This document shows, piece by piece, positions 16,249 through 24,320 of a stretch of DNA of 33,191 bases. The stretch is from Deltaproteobacteria bacterium (GTDB lineage: Bacteria; Myxococcota_A; UBA796; UBA2385). The number at the start of each line of letters is the position of its first letter. The first letter of the stretch is position 1. Below the pieces are notes generated by a model, which had not been told where the DNA came from, ran no database searches, and was given only the letters and a program-made list of their open reading frames with translations. A program made the position numbers and the translations under genes. Location: assembly GCA_016792625.1 (NCBI GenBank), contig JAEUKK010000136.1:1-33191 (forward strand), in the 5' to 3' direction.

Positions 16249-16456
16249 GCTCGCCGCCGTCGATCCCCCGCAGCGGTCTCGGCGTTCGCGCGCATCGCCT
16301 TCGTGACCCTCAACGGCGGGTCGTCGCTCAAGAGCGGCACAGGCGCGCGGGCCTGCGGCCTGCGGTGGCCTTGGTCGCCGCCCCGGCCGACCTTGGGGAT
16401 GTGGTTGGGCGGGTGGCCTGGCCGACCTGTCGGAATCCGCAGCCCCGTGTTGATCA

Positions 16457-16471
16457 TACCCCCCAGGGGTA
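16457..16471. promoter_or_regulatory. CsoR-like (copper-responsive) operator candidate
   Basis: TACCCCCCAGGGGTA: perfect 6-base arms TACCCC/GGGGTA around a 3-base centre. CsoR/RcnR-family repressors recognise exactly this kind of TACCC...GGGTA G-tract dyad and control copper-tolerance operons. It lies 94 bases upstream of the lipoprotein/multicopper-oxidase operon. No csoR gene is in the window, so a regulator elsewhere in the genome would be needed. Confidence 0.5.
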
Positions 16472-16564
16472 CGCGTTCAGGATAACGTGTGCGTGTGCGC
16501 TCCTGGTGGTCCCAGCGGTCGGCCGTGGTGGCCCCTCCTCAGCCCCAGGCGCAACGAGGGCAAG

Positions 16565-17023
16565 ATGAACAACGTGAGCCGCGTCACTCTCACCGCAGCG
16601 ATCCTCTGGGCCGGCTGCGGCCACAAGGCGATGGGCGACGACAGCGCGGGCGACCACAGCGCGCACGGCGCCGATGGGGCCGATGGTTCCGACGGCGGCG
16701 CGGCGGGCGACGGCGGCACGGCGGCCGACGGCGGGGCCACCGTCGATGACTGCGGCGGCCTGGTCACCGGGCGCGCGACGACCTCGGGCAGCTGCTTCGG
16801 GATGGAGATGCAGGCCGATCTTGAGCTCGACGCCGCGACCTGCGCCTACACGCTCTCGAACTGGAGCATGAACCACGGCGAGATGCCGAGCGGCGGCCAG
16901 GTCGTCGACGGCGTCGCCACGCTCGAGGGCGGCGGGCTCAGCGGCTGCACGGGTGAGGCCGCCGGCGGGCACGTCGAAGGCCTGTGCGCCGACGGCTGCT
17001 CGTGGGTGATCGATGTCGGCTGA
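16565..17023 (+). CDS. Small lipoprotein upstream of multicopper oxidase
   Basis: 152 aa. The start ATG 16565 follows GAGGGCAAG. MNNVSRVTLTAAILWAGC is a lipoprotein-type leader with Cys at about 18, followed by an Asp/Gly/Ala-rich flexible linker that includes GDHSAHGAD. The remaining roughly 90 residues contain four further cysteines (DDCGG, GSCFG, ATCAYT, SGCTG) and CADGC near the end, suggesting disulfides outside the cytoplasm, with a MNHGEMPSG loop that could hold metal. It overlaps the oxidase gene by 11 bases, so it is probably an accessory factor in the same operon. No family recognised. Confidence 0.78.
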   Translation: MNNVSRVTLTAAILWAGCGHKAMGDDSAGDHSAHGADGADGSDGGAAGDGGTAADGGATVDDCGGLVTGRATTSGSCFGMEMQADLELDAATCAYTLSNWSMNHGEMPSGGQVVDGVATLEGGGLSGCTGEAAGGHVEGLCADGCSWVIDVG

Positions 17024-18749
17024 GCGGGCGGCCTGGCGCCTCGGGCCGGCCCTGCTCGCCGCGGCCTGCGCGGGCGGGGCCGACAAGGCGGGCGGCGACA
17101 ATGCTGCTGGCGCGCGCAGCTTCGTCGAGGCGCCGCTGCTCGAAGACCTGGACCCCAGCCCCGGCCGCTTTGCGGGGGCGGTCCGGGCGGCCGCCGCCGT
17201 GCTGCCGCTCGACGGCGAGGACGTTGAGCGGCTCGCCTACAATAACAGCGTGCCCGGCCCCCGCATCGAGGTCGCGCTCGGCGACGGGCTGGTGCTGAAC
17301 TTTGAGAATGACCTGCCTGACGGTGAAGACTGGGCGAGCGGCGTCCACTGGCATGGGATCGAGGGCTTCAACACGGCCGACGGCACGCCGGTGACCGAGG
17401 CGCCGGTGCCGCCGGGCGGGTCGCGGGCCTACGCCTTCACGGCGACGCGCCCTGGGGTCTTTTGGTATCACCCGCACATGCGGGGGGCGCAGGCCCTGTT
17501 CTCGGGGCTCTATGGGCCGCTGATCGTGGCCGACCCCGACGAGGCCCTGCTGGTCGCTGATGGTGTGCTGCCCGCCGCGCGGCACGTGGTGGTGCTCTCG
17601 GACACCCACACCGTGCTCGGCCAGGTGGCCTCGGCCGAGGTCGACAATCCGATGGAGATCATGAACGGAACGGAAGGGTCGCAGCTGCTGGTCAACGGTG
17701 CGGTGCTCCCGACCCTCGAGGTGCCGCTCGACGGCGGGGTGCGGTTGCAGCTGATCAACGCGTCCATCACGCGATTTTGGCGCCTCGCCGTGCCCGGCCG
17801 CAGCCTGGTCCGCGTCGGGGGCGAGGGCGGGCTGCTCGACCGCGCGCGGGTCGAGGGCGGCACGGTCACCGGCCAGCGCATCGGGCCGGGCGGCGAGGAT
17901 CTGGGCGCCGTCGAGGTGCCCCTTCGTTTTGACGTGGGCGAGGTGCTGCTCGCACCCGGTGAGCGCGCCGATGTCGTGCTGCTGACCCACGGGGCGCCGG
18001 GGGACGAGCTCGCGCTGGAGTGGCGCGACAGCGCGCGTGGGCGCCACGACATGTGGATGGAGGGCGACGAGATGGTGATGGGCGACGCGGCCGACGACGG
18101 CACCCGCCCGGCCGTGCAGGTCGCGAAGCTGCGCCTCGTCGACACCGGTGCCCAAAGCTTCGAGATTGATGATGGGGCGCCACTTCTCGATGCGCTCGGC
18201 CGCAGCGTGTCTGTGGCCCCCGCGGCCGCGGGCCCCCACTGGACGGGCGTCGACGCGGTCAGCCTCGATGAGGAGATGGACCACGTGCAGCTCCCCGACG
18301 GCTCGTGGGAGATGACCACTTGGTTCGGCATCGACGGGGAGAGCTGGCACCCGCACCGGATGGGCGACGAGGAGCCGGCCTTGGCCCCGAGCGCGCGCCG
18401 GGCCCGCCTCGGCGAGACCATTGAGCTGGAGGTGCGGAACAACTCGATGATGTCGCACCCTTACCACCTGCACGGCTTCAGCTTTCAGGTCATCGACTGG
18501 ACGCTCGGGCCCGAGGGCGAGGCGCACGAGGGCGGCGAGACGGCGGAGGACGAGTTGATCCGGGTCACCGCCGACCACGCAGAGTGGCAGGACACGGTCT
18601 TGCTGCCACCCTGGTCGTCGGTGCGCCTGCGTGTGCCTCTGTTCGACCCAGGGGGTGGCGGGCAGGCGGCGGGGCGGTGGATGCAGCACTGCCACATCCT
18701 GCAGCACGGCGAGAACGGCATGATGTCGGAGCTGGTGGTCGAGCCCTGA
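17013..18749 (+). CDS. Multicopper oxidase (laccase/CueO-like), lipoprotein
   Basis: 578 aa. All four copper-binding motifs are present: HWHG (112-115), WYHPH (151-155), HPYHLHGF (about 482-489) and HCHILQHGENGM (about 559-570), the last supplying the type 1 Cys, His and Met. A lipoprotein-like leader (GPALLAAACAGG, Cys19) indicates export and anchoring at the cell surface or periplasmic face. There is no Met-rich insert of the E. coli CueO type. Probable role is oxidation of Cu(I), or of metal or phenolic substrates, for metal tolerance. The start ATG 17013 overlaps the preceding lipoprotein gene; the pair sits downstream of a CsoR-like palindrome. Confidence 0.95.
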   Translation: MSAERAAWRLGPALLAAACAGGADKAGGDNAAGARSFVEAPLLEDLDPSPGRFAGAVRAAAAVLPLDGEDVERLAYNNSVPGPRIEVALGDGLVLNFENDLPDGEDWASGVHWHGIEGFNTADGTPVTEAPVPPGGSRAYAFTATRPGVFWYHPHMRGAQALFSGLYGPLIVADPDEALLVADGVLPAARHVVVLSDTHTVLGQVASAEVDNPMEIMNGTEGSQLLVNGAVLPTLEVPLDGGVRLQLINASITRFWRLAVPGRSLVRVGGEGGLLDRARVEGGTVTGQRIGPGGEDLGAVEVPLRFDVGEVLLAPGERADVVLLTHGAPGDELALEWRDSARGRHDMWMEGDEMVMGDAADDGTRPAVQVAKLRLVDTGAQSFEIDDGAPLLDALGRSVSVAPAAAGPHWTGVDAVSLDEEMDHVQLPDGSWEMTTWFGIDGESWHPHRMGDEEPALAPSARRARLGETIELEVRNNSMMSHPYHLHGFSFQVIDWTLGPEGEAHEGGETAEDELIRVTADHAEWQDTVLLPPWSSVRLRVPLFDPGGGGQAAGRWMQHCHILQHGENGMMSELVVEP

Positions 18750-18763
18750 GGTCTGCGCAGCGG

Positions 18764-18799
18764 GGAGGGACCCCTGGGCAAGGCTGATCGGATCCCTCC
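18764..18799. terminator. Possible bidirectional hairpin between converging operons
   Basis: GGAGGGA (18764-18770) and TCCCTCC (18793-18799) are perfect 7-base inverted arms in the 80-base gap between the oxidase stop and the EamA-gene stop. No T-run follows, so it would be a weak or factor-dependent terminator. Confidence 0.3.
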
Positions 18800-18829
18800 T
18801 GCCGTCCCCCGGGTGCACCCATGGTGCGC

Positions 18830-19888
18830 TCAGTGGCGATGGCGGTGGTGAGCGTCGGACGCGTGCGGGTGGGTGTGCACGAGCGGGGCGTGGCGATGGC
18901 GGTGGGCGTGGGGCTCGCCTGCAGGGTCGTCGGGCCCGTGTTCATGTTGGTGGTGTGCGTCGTGCTCGTGGAGGTGTTCGTGCTCCATCTCTTCGTGGGA
19001 ATGCTCGTGGTTGTGGTCTTCGCGCAGCAACAGCCACACCCCGGCGGCCATCAGCGCCATGGCAGCCAGATCACCCGTGGTCAACGGCGCCCCAAGCAAT
19101 GCCCAGGCCCCGAGCGCGCCGATGAACGGTGCGGTGGCAAAGTAGGCCGCTTCGCGCGCCGCCCCCACCCATCGCAAGGCATAGGCATCGAGCACGACGC
19201 TGAGCCCGTAGCTCAGGCTGCCGAGCCCCAGGGCCGCGGCGAGCAGGCCCGCGGCCGGCATCGGCCCGCCGTCGATGATGGCGCCCGCGGCGGTGTTGGC
19301 TACGCCGGCGCCGAGGGCCTTGACGCGGACGATCGCGAAAGGATCTCGCAAAACGAGCCGCTGAGTTAGGTTGTTGTCGAGCGCCCAGCAGGCGCAGGCC
19401 GCGGCGACCAAAAGTGCCCCGAGCGGCTCGCCATCGAGCGCTTCGCCGTTGAGCAGCGGCCCGAGCCTCAGGGAGGCTGCGCCGGCGAGGATGAGGCCGC
19501 TGGCTGCCAGGGCGCGGCGTCCGAGGTGCTCCCCGAACACTGCGAGCGCCAACAGCATTGTAAATGGAGCTTCGAGGTTGAGCAGCAGCGCGCCGCTTAG
19601 GCCGCTGAGGCGGGACAGGCCGAGCAGCATCAGCACCGGGCCCGCCACGCCGCCAGCAAGGACGACGACGGAAAGGACCGGCACGTCGCGCCAGCGAAGT
19701 CCAGCCTCGTTGGTTCTGGGGCCGACGACTCGCCAGCCCCATAGCGCCGCCGCAGCGCCAAGGTAGAGCAGCCCGGCGAGTAAAACGGGCGACAAGTGGC
19801 CGAGCAGCGCTTTGGCGGCGGGCGCAGACAGCCCGAAGAGCGCCGCAGCGGCGAGTCCCGCTGCTGCGCCCCGCGCGCCCGGGCTCAG
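18830..19888 (-). CDS. EamA/DMT-family transporter with a histidine-rich tail
   Basis: About 352 aa with ten hydrophobic helices in two EamA repeats (LNLEAPFTMLLALAVFGEHL in the first; APFIGALGAWALLGAPLT in the second). The last roughly 63 residues hold 23 histidines, many as HEH, HDAHHQH and HRHRH, a probable cytoplasmic metal-binding tail. The nearest TTG (19795) would remove the first helix; the frame continues upstream through LAAAALFGLSAPAAKALLG, which is the usual EamA N-terminus. The best start is then CTG 19888, overlapping the TolC-like gene by CTGA. It is last in the metal-efflux operon. Related His-tailed EamA proteins occur in other bacteria; metal transport is inferred. Confidence 0.85.
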   Translation of the reverse strand: MSPGARGAAAGLAAAALFGLSAPAAKALLGHLSPVLLAGLLYLGAAAALWGWRVVGPRTNEAGLRWRDVPVLSVVVLAGGVAGPVLMLLGLSRLSGLSGALLLNLEAPFTMLLALAVFGEHLGRRALAASGLILAGAASLRLGPLLNGEALDGEPLGALLVAAACACWALDNNLTQRLVLRDPFAIVRVKALGAGVANTAAGAIIDGGPMPAAGLLAAALGLGSLSYGLSVVLDAYALRWVGAAREAAYFATAPFIGALGAWALLGAPLTTGDLAAMALMAAGVWLLLREDHNHEHSHEEMEHEHLHEHDAHHQHEHGPDDPAGEPHAHRHRHAPLVHTHPHASDAHHRHRH

Positions 19889-21183
19889 GGCTCGCCTCCC
19901 GACGGGTCGAGGCTCTCCCAGGCCTCAGCCTGGGCGAGGTCGAGGGTGGCCCGGGCTTGCGCCGCGCGCAGCCCGGCGGCCTGCGCCCAGGCCGCGAGCA
20001 CCCGCTGGCGAAGGGGGGCGGCCTCGGTGGGGCTGAGCTCACCTGCCGCCACCGCGGCGTCGAGGGCGAGCAGGGCGCCCCGGGCCTCAGCCGAGGGCAT
20101 GGGCTGCGCGTGGGTGCGTGTGATGGCGTCACGCAGCTGGTCGCTGATCTCGGCGAGGGCCGCCTCTCCATCGGTGATGGCCTTCGCTGCTGCCGAGGCC
20201 CCGCGGGCGGCCGCGCCTGCCTCGCCCACCGCGGCCCTTCGTCGCTGCGCGAGGCCCAGCTCGAGCTCGAGAGAGGGCCCGAAGCTCCACCCCATCGGCG
20301 CCGCCCAGGCGGCGGGCTGCCCGGTCTGCGCGCCCAGATCCTGCGCTTGGACCCACAGGCCGACGGCGAGCGGCGGGCGGGCGCTGGCCTGCTGGAGGCG
20401 CAGGTCTGCGGCCGCAGCCCCGGCCTCTGCCGTGGCGAGGGTGCCCCGCAGGCCCGCGCGCGCGGCAGATGGGGGCGGCGCGGTGGCCATCGGGTCTTCG
20501 GGAAGAGACAGCCCGGGGCTGATCCCGCAGCAGGCGGCGAGCGCCCGCCGCGCCGCTGCCCGCCGGCTCGCGGCCTCGAGGCGCGCCGCTTCGGCCGCGG
20601 CCTGCTCCAGGCGGGCGAGCTGTACGGCGAGGCCAGCGCCGTCCCCCGCGGCGAGGCGGGCCTCGGCCCCCTCCCGCGCGGCCTGGGCGAGGGCCGTCGC
20701 TTCGGTCCACAGCTTGAGCTGCTGCTCGGCGGCGATGCCTTCGATGAGCGCCGCCCTCGCCGCCGCCGCTGCGTCGAGGCGGGCCAGGGTGAGCCGCTGG
20801 GCCGCCGCCGCCCGGCGCGCCTCGGCCGCGGCCCGCGCCGCCGCGCCCGCGCCCCCGCGCGCCAGGGGCTGAGACAGGGCCAGCTCGTGCTGGGCGACGC
20901 CAAAGCCGAGGCGGGCGTCGACCACGGGGTTGTGCTGCAGGCCCGCCGCGTCGGCCGCTGCGCCGGTGGCCGCCTGCAGCGCCGCCTCGGCAGCGTGCAC
21001 GGCCGGGTCGCGGTGGATCGCCTGGGTGATCGCCGCATTCACCAGCGCGCCGTGGGCCGTGGGGACTGTCGGGATCGGTTCGGCCGGGGTCTGTTCGGCC
21101 GAGGGCGCAGCGGGCGCGGCGGCGGCCTCCCGCGCCCCGAGCTGCAGGCCGAGGATAACCAAGCTGCGAAGGGTCCAGCTCAT
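19885..21183 (-). CDS. TolC/CusC-like outer-membrane efflux channel
   Basis: 432 aa, with a short leader (SLVILGLQLGAREAAA) and very alanine-rich long helices typical of the OEP coiled-coil barrel (AAITQAIHRDPAVHAAEAAL, then ARLDAAAAARAALIEGIAAE). The repeat structure of two halves is visible: the second begins near ADLRLQQASARPPLAVGLWV. It overlaps the RND pump gene by ATGA (21180-21183). In CzcC/CusC systems this protein forms the exit duct across the outer membrane. Confidence 0.88.
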   Translation of the reverse strand: MSWTLRSLVILGLQLGAREAAAAPAAPSAEQTPAEPIPTVPTAHGALVNAAITQAIHRDPAVHAAEAALQAATGAAADAAGLQHNPVVDARLGFGVAQHELALSQPLARGGAGAAARAAAEARRAAAAQRLTLARLDAAAAARAALIEGIAAEQQLKLWTEATALAQAAREGAEARLAAGDGAGLAVQLARLEQAAAEAARLEAASRRAAARRALAACCGISPGLSLPEDPMATAPPPSAARAGLRGTLATAEAGAAAADLRLQQASARPPLAVGLWVQAQDLGAQTGQPAAWAAPMGWSFGPSLELELGLAQRRRAAVGEAGAAARGASAAAKAITDGEAALAEISDQLRDAITRTHAQPMPSAEARGALLALDAAVAAGELSPTEAAPLRQRVLAAWAQAAGLRAAQARATLDLAQAEAWESLDPSGGEP

Positions 21184-24100
21184 CCCCGACCCCCTTCCCC
21201 GTGCCGCAGGAACAGCACCGGGACCACGAACATGTTGAGGGTCGTCGAGCTGAGCAGTCCGCCGAGCATCACGACCCCCATTGGCGCCTGCAGCTCGTTG
21301 CCGGGCGCGTCGGCCGCGAGCACCAGGGGGACCAGCGCGAGACCGGCGCTCAGCGCCGTCATCAGCACGGGCAGCAGGCGCTCGGCCGAGCCCCGCCGCA
21401 CCGCCGCCGCGAGATCGAGGCCCTCGACTCGCATCAGGTGGTCATAGTGGCTGACCATCAAGATCCCGTTGCGGGTGGCGACGCCGAAGAGCGTCACGAA
21501 GCCGACCAGGGCCGGGGTGCTCAGCGGCGCTCCGGTGAGGGCCAGCGCCGCCACGCCGCCGATGAGCGAGAGCGGAAGGTTGACCAACATCACCAGGGCG
21601 TTGCGGGTCGAGCCGAAGGCCGTGCGCAGCAGCAAGCCCACGGCCAGCAGCACGCCGGCGCCGACGAGGCTGATCGTGCGGGCCGCGGCGGCGGCGGACT
21701 CGAACTGGCCGCCATAGCTGAGGCGCACGCCCTCGGGCCGGACCACCTCGGCCTCGACCCGGGCCTGCAGCTCTTCGACCACCGCCGACAACGAGCGACC
21801 TGCGACGTTGGCCTGCACCACGACCTTTCGGACGCCGCCCTCGCGGGCGATGGTGTTGGGGCTGGCGCTGCGCTGCAGGCTGGCCAGGGCGCCGAGCGGG
21901 GCCGGCACGCCGAGCGGGGTGTCGATGGGCAGGCTGGCGAGCGCGGATCGATCACCGTCGAGGCCAGGACCGAGGGGATCGTGCAGCTTGACCACCACCT
22001 CGATCGGCCGTTGCCCGTCGAGGTGAAACCCGACCCGGTGCCCGAGCAGGGCGCGCTCAACCGCTTCGCCGAGGGCAGCCGGGCCCAAGCCCCAGGCGGC
22101 GAGGGCCTCGCGGTCGGGCCGCAGGTCAACCGTGGGGATCTCGACCTGCTGCTCGACGCTCACGTCGACCGCGCCGGGCACCGTCTCGGCCACGGCCTTG
22201 ACCTGCTCGGCCACGCCGCGCAGCTGGTCGAGGTCGTCGCCGAAGACTTTGACCGCGATGGCCGCCCGCGTGCCGCTGAGCAGGTGGTCGATGCGGTGGG
22301 AGAGAGGCTGCCCGACGGTGATCGCCGCGCCGGAGACCCCGCCCAGCGCCTCTCGGACCCCGGCGATGGTCGCCGCGGCCTCGCCGTCGTGGGCCGCCGG
22401 GTCGAGCACCAACTCGAGCTCGGACGCGTTGACGTCTTGGGCGTGCTCGTCGAGCTCGGCCCGGCCGGTGCGGCGGGTGGTGGCCCGCACCCCCTCGGTG
22501 TGGAGCAGCGCGGTCTCGACCCGCTGCCCGAGGGCATCCGAGGCCCGCAACGCGGTGCCCGGCGCGGTCACCACGTTGATGGTCAGCGCGCCCTCGTTGA
22601 AGGGCGGCAAGAAGCTGCGGCCGAGGAAGGGCAGGCTGAGGCCGGCGGCCAGCGCGGCGCCCAGGCTGAGGCCGAGCACGCGCTGAGGCCGCTGGAGGGC
22701 AGCTTCGAGCAGCGGGGCGTAGCGGTCCGACGCCCACCGGGCTGCCCGACCCTCGGCCGCCGCGCCCGCGCCCACCCGGCCGGGCAGCAGCGCCGCGCAG
22801 AGGGCAGGGGTGAGGGTCATTGCCACGAGCAGCGAGGCCACGATGGCCACGACGTAGGCGAGGCCCAGCGGCGCGAGCATCCGCCCCTCGACCCCGTCGA
22901 GGAAGAACAGGGGGAGGAAGACCAGCACGATGATCAGCGTGGCGAAGATGATCGAGCCGCGGATCTCGACCGAGGCGGAGAAGATCACCCGCAGCGGCCC
23001 CCTCTGTTCCTCAGGCGGCAGGGCTGCGTCTTCGCGCATGCGGCGAATGACGTTCTCGACGTCAATGATCGCGTCGTCGACCACCGAGCCGATGGCGATG
23101 GTGAGCCCGCCGAGCGTCATCGTGTCGAGGCCCAGCCCGAGGCCGGCGAGCGCGAGCACCGCCGCGACCAGAGAGGTGGGGATGGCGGCGAGCGAGATCA
23201 GCGCCGCCCGACCGTTGGCGAGGAAGAGCGCCAAGATGAGGCAGACGAGCAGGGCCCCGTCGCGCAGCGCCGCCCCGACGTTGCCGATCGCCGCGGCGAT
23301 AAAGTCAGCCTGGCGGAAGGTGGCGGTGGAGAACGACACCCCAGTGGGGAGCTGCTTGCCGAGATCGGCCACCACCGCGTCAATCTGCGCGGTCAGGGCG
23401 AGGGTGTTCGCCTCAGGCTGCTTCTGCACCGAGAGCACCACCGCGGGCTCGCCCATCGCGCCGCCTGCGCCGCGGGCGGGGCGCGCCCCCTCGACCATGG
23501 CCCCCAGCGCCGCCACGGGCACCGGGGGGCCCGAGGCGCGGGGTACTCCGACGCGGATCCAGTCGGCGGGGCTGCGGGCCCGCCCGCGCGCGCGCACCAG
23601 CCACTCTTGGTCGCGGTCAGCCAAGAAGCCGCCCGAGGCCTCGCCGCTCGCGCCCTTCAACGCTGCGCCGACCGCGTCGACGCTGAGGCCGAAGCCGGCG
23701 AGCGCGGCGGGCTCGAGCTGCACCTGGAGCTGGCGCTGGGCCCCGCCGATCGGCACGACCTGCGAGACCCCGGGCACCCCGAGCAGCTGCTTGCGGAGCA
23801 CGTGGTCGGCGAAGCCCCGCGCGCGGGCCGGGCCGCTGGCATCGGCGGCGTCCCAACGCAACGCAAGGAACATGATCTCGCCCATGACGGAGGATGTGGG
23901 CGTGATCTGCGGCGGCGCGAGGTCGGGCGGCAGGCTTGGCCCCACCACGCTGAGGCGCTCGGCCACCACCTGGCGGGCCCGCGGCAGGTCGGCCCCCCAG
24001 TCGAACTCGGCGTAGACCACGCTGAGGCCGACGCCCGAGGCCGAGCGCAGCCGCCGCACGCCCGCCGCGCCGTTGAGCGCCGCTTCGAGCGGTGCGGTCA

Positions 24101-24320
24101 CCAGCAGCTCGACCTCTTCGGGGGCGAGGCCGTGCGCTTCGGTCACCACGGTCACCGTCGGCGCGGTCAGGTCGGGGAAAACATCGACAGGGAGGCTCGC
24201 CCCGACGCGCAGCCCGAGCAGTACCCCGAGCGCTGAGAGCGCGATGACCAGGCCGCGGTGCTGGATGGAGCCGGAGACGAGGCGGTTGAGGGCGCCCTCG
24301 GCGTGGGGAGCGGTGGGCAT
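21180..24320 (-). CDS. Heavy-metal efflux RND pump (CzcA/CusA-like)
   Basis: 1046 aa, full RND length. N-terminal features are LVSGSIQHRGLVIALSALGV (TM1) and SLPVDVFPDLTAPTVTVVTE, a heavy-metal RND signature. TM4 carries GSVVDDAIIDVENVIRRM (411-428) with Asp415, Asp416, Asp420 and Glu422 as likely proton-relay residues. A second repeat has SFLPPFNEGALTINVVTAPG and the late ALVGFVTLFGVATRNGILMV. The DDAIIDVEN variant differs from both CusA (DAAIVMIEN) and CzcA (DGAVVIVEN), so the metal cannot be assigned. It touches the adaptor gene with a 1-base overlap (TGATG). Confidence 0.95.
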   Translation of the reverse strand: MPTAPHAEGALNRLVSGSIQHRGLVIALSALGVLLGLRVGASLPVDVFPDLTAPTVTVVTEAHGLAPEEVELLVTAPLEAALNGAAGVRRLRSASGVGLSVVYAEFDWGADLPRARQVVAERLSVVGPSLPPDLAPPQITPTSSVMGEIMFLALRWDAADASGPARARGFADHVLRKQLLGVPGVSQVVPIGGAQRQLQVQLEPAALAGFGLSVDAVGAALKGASGEASGGFLADRDQEWLVRARGRARSPADWIRVGVPRASGPPVPVAALGAMVEGARPARGAGGAMGEPAVVLSVQKQPEANTLALTAQIDAVVADLGKQLPTGVSFSTATFRQADFIAAAIGNVGAALRDGALLVCLILALFLANGRAALISLAAIPTSLVAAVLALAGLGLGLDTMTLGGLTIAIGSVVDDAIIDVENVIRRMREDAALPPEEQRGPLRVIFSASVEIRGSIIFATLIIVLVFLPLFFLDGVEGRMLAPLGLAYVVAIVASLLVAMTLTPALCAALLPGRVGAGAAAEGRAARWASDRYAPLLEAALQRPQRVLGLSLGAALAAGLSLPFLGRSFLPPFNEGALTINVVTAPGTALRASDALGQRVETALLHTEGVRATTRRTGRAELDEHAQDVNASELELVLDPAAHDGEAAATIAGVREALGGVSGAAITVGQPLSHRIDHLLSGTRAAIAVKVFGDDLDQLRGVAEQVKAVAETVPGAVDVSVEQQVEIPTVDLRPDREALAAWGLGPAALGEAVERALLGHRVGFHLDGQRPIEVVVKLHDPLGPGLDGDRSALASLPIDTPLGVPAPLGALASLQRSASPNTIAREGGVRKVVVQANVAGRSLSAVVEELQARVEAEVVRPEGVRLSYGGQFESAAAAARTISLVGAGVLLAVGLLLRTAFGSTRNALVMLVNLPLSLIGGVAALALTGAPLSTPALVGFVTLFGVATRNGILMVSHYDHLMRVEGLDLAAAVRRGSAERLLPVLMTALSAGLALVPLVLAADAPGNELQAPMGVVMLGGLLSSTTLNMFVVPVLFLRHGEGGRG

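Larger units (their letters stand above)
16052..16564. other. Divergent intergenic region with repeat and a CsoR-like site
   Basis: About 510 bases separate the minus-strand ArsR-rhodanese operon from the plus-strand lipoprotein/oxidase operon. The left third holds a G+C-rich repeat (16080-16248) related to one at 27321-27485. The middle (16250-16440) has no credible gene. The right part holds a TACCCC/GGGGTA palindrome and a purine-rich GAGGGC ribosome-binding site just before 16565. Confidence 0.6.

Noticed and set aside
16938..18818. 626-codon minus-strand open frame
   Set aside because: Antisense to the multicopper oxidase, whose copper ligands are all intact on the plus strand.
21201..24236. 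1011-codon plus-strand open frame opposite the RND pump gene
   Set aside because: It is rich in Arg, Gly, His and Gln with no domain or start signal; the opposite strand encodes an unmistakable RND pump. Long antisense frames are expected at this G+C content.
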